A stretch of DNA of 64,000 nt, from assembly GCA_024336345.1 (NCBI GenBank), contig JANFOG010000002.1:2604001-2668000 (forward strand), written 5' to 3'. Below, in pieces: positions 1 through 10,880 of the stretch. Made by a program: the position numbers and the translations under genes. The stretch's first letter is position 1. Each line of letters opens with the position of its first letter. This stretch comes from Mariannaea sp. PMI_226. Its lineage: Eukaryota; Ascomycota; Sordariomycetes; Hypocreales; Nectriaceae. A model generated the notes under the pieces. That model ran no database searches, was not told where the DNA came from, and worked only from the letters and a program-made list of their open reading frames with translations.

Positions 1-379
1 TTTTATGTTCATCAGCGCCGTACATGTCATTTGCAACCTGGCTAAAGAACAGTCAATATCGGAGAGTGGGCCGCAATCATAGTCGAATACTCACTTCGCA
101 ACTGGCTCAGGGGTAACACCAAACCAGGCATCGTCGGTCATGTATACGCCCTCGTCATAGAGTGAGAAGATGGAGTATCTTTGAGCAAAGTATCTGCAAA
201 TCTAGGTTAGCAAATAAAGAAAGAAGGAAAAAAAGTCACAACTTGTACTTTTGAATATCCCATGGCACTTCATGCTTGCCCTCGTAGTGACGGCACGTAT
301 CATCGAGCGGGAACGAGTCGGCGGGCCTCATGGAGAAATCCGCAGACTCTGAAGAGAGCACTGAGCCTAAGCTACCCAT
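1..379 (-). CDS. TGS1: Trimethylguanosine synthase TGS1, N-terminal part (runs off left edge)
   Basis: Partial gene on the minus strand; ATG at 379-377, protein beginning MGSLGSVLSSES. Three exons are visible: 379-243, 193-95 and 41-1, with introns of 49 and 53 nt (donors GTTGTG and GTGAGT). The spliced frame reads WDIQKYKYFAQRYSIFSLYD and then EGVYMTDDAWFGVTPEPVAK, the hallmark N-terminal block of TGS1 methyltransferases: an aromatic QRY..F..YDEG segment followed by W(F/Y)xVTPE. TGS1 enzymes hypermethylate the m7G cap of snRNAs and snoRNAs to 2,2,7-trimethylguanosine in the nucleus and nucleolus. The catalytic Rossmann core lies outside the window, so activity cannot be judged. The gene is divergent from GRASP with about 400 bp between the start codons. 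Confidence 0.85.
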
Positions 380-784
380 GGCTGCAAGCTGATATGTGAA
401 CGGACTTTATCGCAAATATTATGAAAGAGGGTGTATAATCAGTGACATTTTATCGACAAGAAATAAATACTTCCCGTTTTGAGGTGCAAGAGGCGAGTTC
501 TCGATGAAATCTAGAAACGAGGCTGAGAACTAGACCCACATTTCTCTCTACAGGCCCCGCTTTTTAGCTTCCTGGTTTGTCCAAGGGAGCTGCAAGGCTG
601 TCATGGTGACAGCTTGCCCGATGCAGCTCTCTCAACGTTCCTCTTAGCACAAGACGACTTTGGTCATCTCCAGCTTTTTTGATCTTTTTCGCTCGACCTC
701 CATCCCGACCTCGATAGCAGCTCACTTCAACAATAGATTTTTCGCTCACCTACGGAGAAGCCCCGGGCGTAGGCTTTGGCCAAC
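380..784. other. Intergenic region between divergent TGS1 and GRASP
   Basis: About 400 bp shared upstream region of two divergent genes. No coding sequence or repeat is supported; small open frames here overlap neither gene in frame. It is presumably a bidirectional promoter (inference). Confidence 0.5.
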
Positions 785-1908
785 ATGTTCAATGCATTGA
801 ATCGCTTCATCTCCCGCCTAGACGGCGATGCCCCGCAGCAGAGACAACAAGAACGGGGGACATATGGTTTCCAAGTCTTGAGGAACACGAATATGGAACT
901 GGCTGTTGAACCTTGGTTTGATTTTATCGTCGGAATCAACGGACGGGCGATTGTATGTGCAGGGAAAGTCCCCTCCAAGGCTGCGAAGTAGTCATCTAAC
1001 CTCTTCTCAGGACAGCCCTGATTCAGCTCTGTTTGTGCAAGAGGTCAGGAACTGCGCTGGCAGTACGGTCACCCTTGGACTTTGGAACGCAAAGGTCTCT
1101 TCAGATTGTTAAAATACCATCAAATGCGTCTTGCTGACACTCACCACAGGGTCAGAAAACTCGGGAAATCCACGTTCCTATTCCAGCAGATACTGCCTCC
1201 CTTGGCCTCTCCCTCCAGTACTCTCCGCTCTCCCTCGCTGCGAACATCTGGCACGTCCTGGATGTCCCTGCGAACTCCCCCGCCGATTTGGCTGGCCTTC
1301 TCCCATATAGCGACTACATCTTGGGGAGCCCTGAAGGCCCTCTTTATGGTGAAGGTGGCCTAGGCGAGTTGGTGGAGGACTTTATCGGACGGCCAATGCG
1401 GCTGTATGTGTATAACAACGAGTTCAACGTTACAAGAGAAGTAACTATCCAGCCTAGTCGCGACTGGGGTGGCCAGGGAGCTTTAGGCTGTGTACTTGGC
1501 TATGGCGCTCTGCACCGTTTACCTGCCCCCTTGAGCGAACCTGTCGACGCGCCTGGAGAGACCATGTTCGATGGAGATTTGAGCGAGAAGACCGACAACG
1601 TCTTTGTACCAGCAGCCTCCGCTACGGTATCACCACCTCCCCCGGGAGATTACTTAGTGCCGGCACAAATGATTGGGACTTCGCCAGTGAGCGCGCCGCC
1701 AAGGAGCGGGAAGAAGAAGGAACGTCACGGCCACAGCTCAAATGCGTTGATGGATGATTATTTCAAGGAGGAGGAAGAGAAGAGCCGAAACCTAGACAAC
1801 GCCCCCGCAAGCACAGGATCTGGCGTGCCTCCGCCGCCAAGAGCTGGTGGCCCCCCCAGAGCGTCACCCAAACCGGAGGCAGATAGTGGTGAAGATGAAG
1901 CTGCATAA
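785..1908 (+). CDS. GRH1: Golgi reassembly stacking protein (GRASP/Grh1)
   Basis: Three exons: 785-952, 1011-1094 and 1150-1908; 336 aa. GRASP proteins are peripheral membrane proteins of early Golgi and ER exit sites, acting in COPII traffic and unconventional secretion. The N-terminus MFNALNRFISRL is an amphipathic helix without the Gly2 of animal GRASPs, resembling yeast Grh1, which is N-acetylated rather than myristoylated (family knowledge). The two PDZ-like GRASP domains span roughly residues 20-220; recognisable blocks are VEPWFDFIVGING, TREIHVPIP, LPYSDYILGSPEGPLYGEGG and GCVLGYGALHRLP. The C-terminal third is Pro/Ser-rich and likely disordered. The donor of intron 2 (GTCTCT after 1094) is unusual, but the spliced frame NAKGQKTREIHVPIP fits the family. 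It converges with OST2, about 240 bp downstream. Confidence 0.93.
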
Positions 1909-2144
1909 ACGGTGCCACGAGTTAGCTCGTCATGAATGATTCCCCCAAATTTTGTTTAAAATCTATTTCTTTCGCTTGCCTGGCTTTTGTAAACCTCGAT
2001 AAATTCCGTCTTATAATGTACACTTTGCTGTTTTTGTGCCCAACATCTTCCGACGATAAAAAAAAAAAACCCCCTTTCTTCAGCATCCGAGATCCATCGT
2101 AGGCCACACATACTACTCCGCCTTGATATTTCCGTCGCCTCTTC

Positions 2145-2791
2145 TTAGTTCACAAAGTTGACACAGAAGAAATGAAGGATTAAACTGCAGACAAGGTAAT
2201 CGGCGAACGCTCTGTATTGAAACTAGTTAGTATACGTGGACAGTTTTTGAATGCGTAGGGAGGTAGGGGGCTCGGGCGCCTTGCCTTTCGGGGGATACGG
2301 ATGGGAATTCGCTCTTGTTGGCGTCGGTCGTCTGGATGCGCAATGAAACTGTGTGCTTTGTTTAGTCGCTGGGAACACCTGGCCGCTACTGAATAGTAAG
2401 TGGTACTCACTCGTCAACACGAACTGGCCAACGGTCGCCGAGAAGCCGGACAGGAAAGCATTGAATGGCTAAAAGCTCAGTTAGCACCTGCACGGCAAGA
2501 GAGCCTTATCCCCTTGGATCGACGTACGTAATTTCCAGCAAGGACACAGTAGAGGAACTGGAGGGCTCCGACAGCAACCAGGAACACCAGGAACACATCA
2601 ATGAGCTTGGTTCGTTGGGGAGTCTCCTTCATGTAGTGATCGTAAATGTTTTGTAGGACCTTGTCCCAGTTGGCAGCGCCACCGGCCTTGGACTTGGCCT
2701 GAGCAGGAACAGAGGCGGGAGCCGTCGTGCTGGCATGGGTGGTCGCGGCAGCCGATGGGGTAGGTTCGCGGGCACTCTTCTTGGGAGCCAT
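2145..2791 (-). CDS. OST2: Oligosaccharyltransferase epsilon subunit OST2/DAD1
   Basis: Four exons on the minus strand: 2791-2528, 2468-2411, 2348-2285 and 2211-2145; 150 aa. OST2 is a small integral ER-membrane subunit of the oligosaccharyltransferase that transfers the lipid-linked glycan to Asn of nascent proteins. The first 40 residues are Ala/Pro/Thr-rich; then NWDKVLQNIYDHYMKETPQR and three hydrophobic segments follow, with the diagnostic GNYPFNAFLSGFSATVGQFV, SLRIQ and SPERAFADYLVCSLILHF blocks of the DAD1 family, ending FCVNFVN at the stop. Intron 3 uses a GC donor (AG|GCAAGG at 2284-2283) with a TACTAAC branch site and CAG acceptor; without removing it the SPERAF block is not formed. 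A CCAAT box lies about 215 bp upstream. Confidence 0.93.
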
Positions 2792-3006
2792 GGTGGTTGA
2801 AGGGGGAGAGTTGTTAAGGGGCGGTAGATAAGTGACCTGGGTGATCGGCCTGGATAGATGGAGAAATGTCAAGGGTTTGGCAGAAGAAGGCCCTCAGTTG
2901 TCTGATTGGAGTGGTGATGATGCTGGGTCGAGTCGCAATACGTACAAGTATTAAGAGTGAGCTCCCAGATGGACACGAAAGCTCCAAAGTGGGCCGTCGC
3001 ACCGTG

Positions 3007-3011
3007 ATTGG
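3007..3011 (-). promoter_or_regulatory. CCAAT box upstream of OST2
   Basis: GATTGGTT on the plus strand reads AACCAATC on the minus strand, about 215 bp upstream of the OST2 ATG and in its orientation. This fits the core bound by the HAP/NF-Y complex, whose B subunit is encoded at 10881-11857. The pentamer is short, so function is inference. Confidence 0.35.
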
Positions 3012-3654
3012 TTGGTAGGTTTCCGTCAACAGGAGCCGCCTCCCTAGCACGTTAGTACTGTAAGACCTCATTTTGGAATACAACACCACCTAGGAAAACA
3101 AAGGAGACGAAAGATAAGAGCCAAACCGGTCTATAAGAACTTCTAATAGGAAATTAAAACTTGAAATACTTACCTCGATAGACTTTTGATGACTAGGCTG
3201 GACGCAAAGAGAAAAAGAATGGCATGCATTTTCACGGTGGCTCAATGCATAGGTTCTAATGTTGCTATCGAATAAACATGTCGTTCAAGTACACACGCCA
3301 ATGGCCCTCATCTCTTCTTAATAGAAGTTGCCCCAATGCTCTAAACCGATTCTCCCAATCGTCGCTTAGAGTACTTTTATGCTCGGATACAAGAAACAAG
3401 GAAGCAAGGAAGTGGTAATGAGTCTGTTAATAGGTAGAATGAGAGAATACTGACTTGTGTATCAATAGCCATATTTGACATGCTCTTGTAGTCTCTAACG
3501 ACTTTCCGTCGAGGGATTTATATCTTCAATTGAACCTCCTAGCCATAGCACGATACTATCGAAGTTGTTGGTAATTAATTACTTACACGCAAGGATAGCT
3601 GTCGGGATTTGTGACTTCTCCACAGGTTGGATGCGCGGGTAGTTGCGGCCCTGG

Positions 3655-3659
3655 CCAAT
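3655..3659 (+). promoter_or_regulatory. CCAAT box (CCAATCAGA) upstream of TMEM14 gene
   Basis: The sequence GGCCAATCAGAG matches the strong NF-Y consensus (CCAATCA) and sits about 240 bp upstream of the TMEM14 start codon in the sense orientation. Functional use is inference. Confidence 0.4.
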
Positions 3660-3825
3660 CAGAGCAAACATCCATTACGTAGCAGTTCCTGAGTTCATCC
3701 GAAGGCCGATCTCATCGTCCTTCTGGGCATTATTAACGCGAAGACCTAAGGCATACGTATGTTTGTTGAGTAGAAATCTTTACGTACATACGACAACATT
3801 TTCACTTTCCATTGGATTACTTCGC

Positions 3826-3851
3826 TTTTTTTTTTTTTTTTAAAAAAAAAA
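3826..3851. repeat. T16A10 homopolymer junction
   Basis: Sixteen T followed directly by ten A, a self-complementary tract about 50 bp upstream of the TMEM14 ATG. It could be a nucleosome-depleted promoter element; its length may be affected by sequencing error. Confidence 0.7.
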
Positions 3852-3897
3852 GACACACTAATTGAACCTTTGATTTGGATATTCAACCTGCACCAGG

Positions 3898-4326
3898 ATG
3901 GTAGGTCTTCGAATTGTCGCGAGTCCATTCAAATGCTTGAGCTGATGAACTCCCCAAGGCCGACCACACGACGCTGCAGACCGTGGCCTATGTCCTCGGC
4001 GCCCTGACCACGAGCGGTGGCATTATGGGATATGCGCGCACGAAATCCCTTCCCTCTATCATCGCTGGCTGTGCTGTCGGCTCTCTTTGTACGTTGTCCC
4101 GGTCCAGCTGCTTAGCCCGAAGCTGATTCCTGTCTTAGACACCCTGGGAGGATACCGCATCCAGAATCGCAAGCCTTACGGCATTGAGCTGTGCCTGCTT
4201 GCATCCGTAGTACTGGCTGGCTCGGCCTTCCCCCGCGCCATCCGTCTTCGCAAGCCGGTCCCCATCGTTCTTAGCATCATTTCATCTATCGGCCTGTACA
4301 CCTTTGGCACAGCTCTCCGCCAGTAG
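3898..4326 (+). CDS. TMEM14 family small membrane protein (UPF0136)
   Basis: Three exons: 3898-3900 (the ATG alone), 3959-4088 and 4139-4326; 106 aa. Donors GTAGGT and GTACGT and acceptors AAG and TAG give the frame MADHTTLQTVAYVLGA, then GGIMGYARTKSLPSIIAGC, LYTLGGYRIQNRKPYGIE and LLASVVLAGSAFPRAIRLRK. These glycine-rich membrane blocks are diagnostic of TMEM14 proteins, which have four short helices. Mammalian TMEM14C acts in mitochondrial porphyrin import for haem synthesis; the fungal role is not established, so mitochondrial inner-membrane location is inference. The start relies on a one-codon first exon: the only in-frame Met after the acceptor is internal to the conserved GGIMGY motif. 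Confidence 0.88.
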
Positions 4327-4648
4327 GTATGCGGCTGCTGAATAAATAGATGCGTATACCAATTACCAATTTACAACTTTCAATTGATAACTTTTTTAAT
4401 CGTAAATGTACATTGTGGTGAGAATTATCGTCATTGCCGCGAGCCCATTGATCGATCAGTCAATACCCATGAGCACCACTCATGTTTCCCACGTTATTGT
4501 CCCATAAAACGCCTGTCATGTAATGTACAAAGTCGGAAAGCAAAATGCTCGACCGATCGGGTAGGTTCAGAGTATTCGTTTTCTCTCTCTCGCGAGGGTT
4601 TGTGGTAACGTCGTAAAATCTTTCAGTCTTTCTTGATGATGTATAGGC
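4327..4648. other. Convergent intergenic region TMEM14/CMC2
   Basis: About 320 bp between the stop codons of two convergent genes; it presumably holds both 3' UTRs. No further feature seen. Confidence 0.4.
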
Positions 4649-4950
4649 TTACAGACCCAATTCCTTCTGGGCCTCCTTGAGCTTGTCTCGCTTCGCTCTG
4701 GCTATGGCACGGTTGTCGGCTTGAACTTTGCTTCGCTCTGCGCGCAAACATTGGTTCACCTTCTCCTTTGCATCGTTGCAGCTGCCGACAGCCTTGTGCA
4801 TGAAGCCCTTGGCATGGCACTCTTCGAGAACGGCGATGACATCTTGGCACGCTGGGATGAGGAGCATGAGTTAGCGAGCAGCGATCGAGGGACAATTGGG
4901 TGGACAGGCGGCATACCCATAGCGTTCTTGGTATGGAGATGAGGATGCAT
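4649..4950 (-). CDS. CMC2: Cytochrome c oxidase biogenesis protein CMC2, twin CX9C
   Basis: Two exons on the minus strand: 4950-4917 and 4851-4649; 78 aa, the usual size for the family. The protein starts [16 protein letters not shown] and contains two CX9C motifs, [11 protein letters not shown] and [11 protein letters not shown], forming the coiled-coil helix-coiled-coil helix fold. Such proteins are imported into the mitochondrial intermembrane space through the Mia40/Erv1 disulfide relay, and CMC2 is needed for cytochrome c oxidase assembly. The MHPHLHT start is typical of CMC2 and requires the first intron (65 nt, donor GTATGC); an ORF-only call starting at the downstream Met would lose the first cysteine context. 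A Lys/Ala/Arg-rich helix forms the tail. Divergent from prefoldin subunit 2. Confidence 0.92.
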
Positions 4951-5314
4951 GGCGGCGGCAACGGGGGTGATAAGGAATCGAATCTCAAGTGAAAAGATGC
5001 AAAACAGCTGATCCGCTGAAGAAATTGGCTTTGAATGGTTCGAACTGCGCACCGTCGATGAGCGCTAGGTGGGCAGCAGGTGGAAAAAACGCACGGACCA
5101 CCACCAAGAGGCGAGGAAACGTCCGCCCACAACCGCAGCCTGGGGAGAGGAGTCGCAATTCTGGTTTGGCACTTGGAGGGGCCATTGCCACTATCGACTT
5201 TTGAACCCCCTCCAACATTCTATTCACAGCCAACCCTCTCGAGATATCGTGGGTAGTCCGCCGGTGTTCGTGTGATTCCTTATCGTTCTGTGCTTCCTCT
5301 CTTCGTCACTCGTC
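4951..5314. promoter_or_regulatory. Bidirectional promoter region CMC2/prefoldin 2
   Basis: 364 bp separate the start codons of two divergent genes, so the two promoters must share or abut here. No specific site is assigned. Confidence 0.5.
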
Positions 5315-5977
5315 ATGTCCTCTTCACAGGTGCCTGCGAAAAAGCAGCAAGGTGAGTCTTTGTGCTGTCTTCATCCCCATCTCTTTGGCCTCAAAACTCA
5401 TCACCATCGTCACAGATCTTCAGGCTTCATATACAAACTATAAGAATACACTTCAGCAAATAGCCCAGAAAATTGGCGACATCGAGCAGGAAGCAGAGGA
5501 GCACAAGTATGCCAATACCACACCCCTATCATCCTTCTATCACCTCTACTCCCCTCCCTGGACTTCATGGCCGTAGAAACCTTCATATCATGTTACTGTT
5601 ACCAAGCAGAATCTCCGTCATGCCATTATTTTTTGGAACCTCACCGCTCTCAAACGCTGTACACCGCTCATTCTAACTCTGGACTAGGCTTGTGCTGGAG
5701 ACCTTGGAGCCCCTTCCCGGGGATCGGAAATGTTTCCGTTTGATTAATGGAGTGCTTGTAGAGAGGACTGTCCAGGATGTTGTGCCTGCCCTCAAGACGA
5801 ACCAGGACGGTCTCCGAAAGGTTTTGGATGACCTAGTTAAACAATATAAGACCAAGCAAGATGACTTGGAGAAGTGGAAGGTGAGTTATCATCTCAATGG
5901 AGTTCCTCCTTGATGGGCGTGCACGATGCTAACTTCCGCGCCAGAAAAAGAACAATGTTCAGGTAGTGTCACAATAA
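5315..5977 (+). CDS. GIM4: Prefoldin subunit 2 (beta-type)
   Basis: Four exons: 5315-5351, 5416-5506, 5688-5880 and 5945-5977; 117 aa. Prefoldin is the cytosolic hexamer that passes unfolded actin and tubulin to the CCT chaperonin. The protein is two coiled-coil helices around a beta hairpin: LQASYTNYKNTLQQIAQKIG, then HKLVLETLEPLPGDRKCFRL, INGVLVERTV and the second helix LRKVLDDLVKQYKTKQDDLE. The LETLEPLPGDRKCFR..GGVLVER-type segment is the beta-prefoldin signature (here INGVLVER). All three introns have GT..AG borders and the frame closes exactly. The last exon encodes only ten residues. Confidence 0.93.
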
Positions 5978-8900
5978 TGTTGATAATGCCGCAATAAAAA
6001 AGTTTACTTGAAGAGTTCAACTGCCTGTTGCACTTTGCATCTTCTGTTTTTCTTTTCTTCTTATTTTTTTGCCACACTCATGCTTGTCTGGTGCGGTGCA
6101 TGCAGAAAACATCACTTTCGGCTGTTGGCATTATGCGAATATCGAACCGATCATTACCACAATACAGAACACGGAGAGCAAAGGCCGCTCTTGAATATCC
6201 ACCTCGGTGAGCAAGAAAGCCGGTAGTCTACTTATGACGAAAGATGATATACGGAGCATGAAGTAAACCGACTCCTCAAGCAAGAAATGACGATTCAAGG
6301 TGTCTGATGTCATGCGTCCCCGGCAACGCACACTGGACGGGATGGCCCCCAAGAGGGTGTTGATGCGTTGTACATTTCGGATGCAGTGGGGCCCGGCGGC
6401 AAAGCGTCTCAAGAGCCTAACCGCATAAAATCCCAAATCATATGAAGTTTTTTGACGTGCAGCACACCACCTGGGATCACCGAGTGCAGAGACCTTCGAG
6501 GGTTGTAGTTGACTGACAAGTTCAGCCTAGGATGAGGCCAACGTCGCTGGCTAGGCTGCAAAGATAGTATACTGAGGCGCCTGTGGCGCCTGTATTTCAG
6601 CCCAACACACGTGGGAATGCGAGGCATGAGGCGAGCATTGTCGACATTGACGTGCGACTCTGCATAGGTCGCTTCCAAGTATAAGATCTTTCTCGCCTCA
6701 AGCATAGTGGCTTGCAGGCCTCAAGCTGTTTGATGGCAACCCTGGTATCTTTATGCCGCAAAGAAGCATAAATCTGAAAAGGAACAAACGAGTCTTGGGG
6801 AAGCCAACAACACCGAAAACAGCACGATGGACAACTGGCATTGTTCCATCCAGGATGCCACACCCCACCATCACTCAAAGAGCAGTATCTGAGATACTTA
6901 GACTGTAGATTCATGTTTTGATCATCGGACACAGCGAGATGAGTGACAACATGCACGACCATAGTGGCCGTCGAGAAATGACCACCCATGACGTGACAAA
7001 ATCTTTTAACCTACCTCGTAAGCTATCGAGCCTTCTATTCTTTTGGGAGGGAGGGGGGGTAGGATTTGTGTGGATCGCTCATTCAGGTTCCGAATCATCG
7101 GGCGAGAGATCGACCATAATGCATCCATCAGAGGATCAAGGCTAGAAAATGCGGCGCAGGAGTGGGCATGATCGCTTCCACGTCCTCCAACGTGATATGC
7201 AATTGTATGCGGGCTTGTTTCCCGAGGGAATGGCTACCGGAACGAGATACAGAATATATTTCTTGTACCCAAACTAGTGAGAGACTGTATGGCATGGAAT
7301 CAAGCCCAATTCAACTATGGATTTCGGAATGATCGATGACAAGGATTGAGGATATGATACCTCGTGTAGGTTCCTCAGGAACTCGGGAGTAAGATTCAAT
7401 TCAAAGTAAGTCGGCACTACCAGGAAAGCACATTGTAAAACGACTGTAGGTCTTAAACTTATCCTTGCTTCTCTCGTAAGCAAGAAGATGATGGGTGTTA
7501 ATGCTTATCCACGGAACTTGCCGTTCATTGTTTGCCAGGCACTGAAAATGTAGATATCAATAAACATGCACTGCCTGTGTTAGGGATCAAATATAAAGAG
7601 GTGGTGACGAAGCCCAACCGGTATGCCCGTACGCAACCGGAGTAGTGAGCCGGTTCCCCTCCTCGCCTCAGGTATTTGCCTAAATTGACCTGGCTGATAT
7701 GATATCAACACGATTGCAGCTGAAAAAGTTGGGCACTGAATATGTTGCCGATGGTGAGGCCATCCACCAAGAACTGATTTGGTCATATTATGTATGCATG
7801 GGTCGCTGCAGGACGCAAGACGACACCAATGCAGCTCTCTCAGCAGCACATAGGCCACACAGTACTCCGTAGGCTGTGTGATAGGCGAAGAGGCTAAACT
7901 GTGAGGGATGAAGCTAGGATGGGTCGAGAAGAAAGTCATCTGCGTATTATGCAGCACTTCTGCGCCGAACGAAGTCTGTCGAGGTACCGAGTACTATGTG
8001 AAAACGACCTTGCTCACAAGAATTGCAGCCAGCCGTCTCGTGGCGCATGACGGACCTACGAAACGGCCATACCGGTCATTCGCAGACTGCAGGGCAAAGA
8101 GGAAATTAGGAGAATTGATAGATTGCCCGGCGTGTAACGGTGTGCTCTGTGTAACTCGGCGGTTTCCACATAGATGAAAATTTGTGAGTGTTGATAGATG
8201 ATCGTCACCTCATTACCGGGTCAAGCTGCCATGAAATCCGGTTGGGCAACGGGATCTTTCCATCTTGGTCGCGGTCGACGCTCAATTTCGAAGAATTGCC
8301 TACTTGGGCCAGACTATTGGCGGTGGCTTTCCGTTACTGGTGCTTGCCCATGAGCCCTGGTCCCGTCCTGATGGATGATGGCTTGTCCAGTCATCGTTCT
8401 GGCGTCGGCTGTCGAACTGTAACCCAAATGTTACTTGTTCAGGGCCAATATCGCCCCAAGCCTGTGGTTGGAGGAATGGCGGAGGCTTCTGAGCCATTGG
8501 CAAATGAGCTGCGATAGTAGGTCACCCTTCCCTAGACGAACAGAAAGGCTAATTGGGTAAATACTAAACACTGAGAAAATATGTTGCCAATGACACCCGC
8601 TCTGCAATTGCCCCTGGACCCAAGTTTGTGACACGCCGCCGGGCTTTGACTTCATTGATTGTGCAACAGTTTGAGAAAGGAGAGGGGGATGGAGTCGGAG
8701 GAGGGGGGGAGTGTATTGCAATGTTCTGAGGGAGTAAGTACTTGCGAAGATGACGACTTACCATGTTGAGGAAGCTTGTATTACCTCAGATTAGGTACCT
8801 CAAGATTGTTTCAAAACCGTCCTGTAGGCAGGTTCCCCTTGCTAATAGGAATGGACATGCAGTATTAATTTTGACTTGCCTAAGCGACTTGCACAATTGA

Positions 8901-9680
8901 GGTTTGACTGAAGCAAACCCGCTAAACACCACAACAAGAGTGAGTCAAGTAATGTAGGTACCATTGTGTGGTTACTTCAAAAACAAGCATCAAGTTCCAT
9001 CGCCCAGTCCAAATCAAATCCACTCCCCGTAAGGCTGAGAGTACCTGGCTACCATACCTGCCTTGCCATGTAGAGCATGCTTGTACTTCCCTGTACCAAG
9101 AAATTGTGAGCGCTTACTATGTATCATGCGTACCGAGGGACGGGGTAATTAATCAAGTTGATGACCTACAGGTACCGCACCGTCCTTTAATTGTTATTGG
9201 TAAACATCCATGGATGGGTTGATCTGCCTGGCGCTTCCAGAATAGTACAGCGCGTTAGTAGGTACCTTAGCTCTCTGGGTCGGTAGGGTACAGTAGGCAC
9301 AGTAGGCATGCACCTGAAGAGCCCAGTGCAAGCTTGCAAATCCTAGCGGAGAGGCTTCCCTTCCCGTCCATGGTTAGGGCCGTTCGTTTGGGCACCATAT
9401 TAGCGCTGTTTGCGGCCGATACATTGGTGACGCGCCCCAGCACAGGCCTACCTACTGTAGGCAATTCTCCGCTACGAGATTGACGGCTAGCACACATCTC
9501 TCCATCATATGGATAGGTTGTTTACCGCACCCTCCACTCTTCCGTGTTGAATCGCAGCTTTCTCTCCTGTAAACCCCACGTCGATTACACTCCACATATG
9601 CACCTGTCGGACGTTGCTGCGACTTCAACCTCGACCGAACAACTCAGACACCACCATCTTTGGGAAGCTCGATTTTGACT
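5978..9680. other. Gene-poor interval 6.0-9.7 kb
   Basis: No coding sequence is supported. Open frames are at most about 130 codons, lack recognisable domains and have no plausible splice continuation. The right half holds a cluster of GGTACC palindromes (7983, 8794, 8957, 9171, 9261). A minus-strand segment near 8500-8300 reads MAQKPPPFLQPQAWGDIGPEQ-like sequence but cannot be extended convincingly. Confidence 0.4.
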
Positions 9681-10880
9681 GTTGATTTTGTGGGTGAGTA
9701 AGTGTGAGTGTCCGTCCCTTGTCAGGACCAGTCGGAGCCATTCAACGCATCCATCCATCCATCCATCCATCCATCCATCCCCATTCCATCTCAGCCTCTC
9801 TCCTCCAGCCCGTTCAGATATCCATGTAACTCACCTGGCGTGGATACGCACGCTGGCTGCTTGCTCCCGTCTCCGTGTTTCTACCTGTACCCCGTTCCCA
9901 ACTCGCAGCCTCACAACAACAAACGTGAGACGGACGGGGGGGTATCATTTTTTCTCCTTCCTTCTCTTTCGCTGTTCCCTTGCTTTCTGTCGCTTCCATT
10001 CAGCCTCTCGGCCTCGCCCTGCCCCGTCATTCGCTCTCCGCTTTCTCCTGGCCTCCCTCCTCCGCCCTCCGCCCTCCCCCTCCAAAGCCCAACTCGTCTC
10101 TCTGGCACTCCCCCCGCCGCGCGCCGGCCAGAACGTCTTGACGTACCGGTATTCTGACCCGATTTTGCAGCCTTCCGGACCCATTGGCGAACGAAACGCT
10201 TGGAAACCTCGTGTAACCCGGCCTTCCCCCAAAGTAACACCCCCAGCTCCGCGCACCTTGTCGCGCCGCTCCGGTCCGTTTACTAGGAAGACACAGACGG
10301 GCTTTCCCCTCTACTCTGCGCAAAACGCTTTGCTGCGCGCCTGGACCCGTGCTTGCTTCCAACACAATTCCTCGTTTGTGTTTATTCTCGCCTTGACAAC
10401 GTCAACGCTGTGCGATCCAGCCACACCCTGCCACCACGCACACTCTCACACGCGCGCGCATCCGTTGACAGGCTCTGACCCATCGCTTGCTTGCCTGCTC
10501 GCTTGACTGACTTGTTGACTTTGACTTGACTTGACTTTTACTGCTGTCGGGCCCACCCCTCCCCCGCCTGCTCTCTTTACCATCACCCGCGAAAAAAAAA
10601 TAAACAACCACGCCTCGCTCACACGCACACACCCCCAAAGCCCCAAGGACCAGCGTCATAGCCCCAGAATCCTGGGCCAGGGACCACGACACCGAGCGAC
10701 TAAGAGTCTCGACGACTCTCAGGATTGACGCAGCACTGCAGCTTGGAGGACCACCCCCTTCCCGACGCTTGCAAGCCCTACCATTTGCGACGTGGCCCGG
10801 GGACACATCATCTCGAGGCCCAGCTGTGCCAGCCCGAAGCATTTTACACGGACGCTAGCAGCCGCTGCAGGTAGCCAAAT
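9681..10880. other. Long pyrimidine-rich upstream region of hapC
   Basis: About 1.2 kb with a strong C/T strand bias on the plus strand directly ahead of the HapC start, typical of promoter and 5' leader DNA of fungal regulators. It contains an (ATCC)8 repeat and several upstream ATGs. A 274-codon open frame here is compositional and is not called as a gene. Confidence 0.45.
9749..9780. repeat. (ATCC)8 microsatellite
   Basis: Eight perfect ATCC units in the hapC upstream region, likely length-polymorphic. Confidence 0.95.

Larger units (their letters stand above)
2792..3897. other. Intergenic region between divergent OST2 and TMEM14 gene
   Basis: About 1.1 kb upstream of both genes, with two CCAAT boxes and a T16A10 homopolymer block. 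No coding sequence is supported. Confidence 0.5.

Noticed and set aside
4623..5132. 169-codon minus-strand open frame over CMC2
   Set aside because: Out of frame or upstream of the CMC2 start; the spliced CMC2 model explains the conserved cysteines.
8300..8721. Possible minus-strand gene with MAQKPPPFLQPQAWGDIGPEQ-like segment
   Set aside because: No convincing start, splice partners or domain could be found; overlapping plus-strand frame equally open.
9682..10506. 274-codon plus-strand open frame upstream of hapC
   Set aside because: It runs through the (ATCC)8 repeat and C/T-biased DNA; composition is Pro/Ser/His low complexity, and overlapping frames are open in the same way. Best read as leader DNA.
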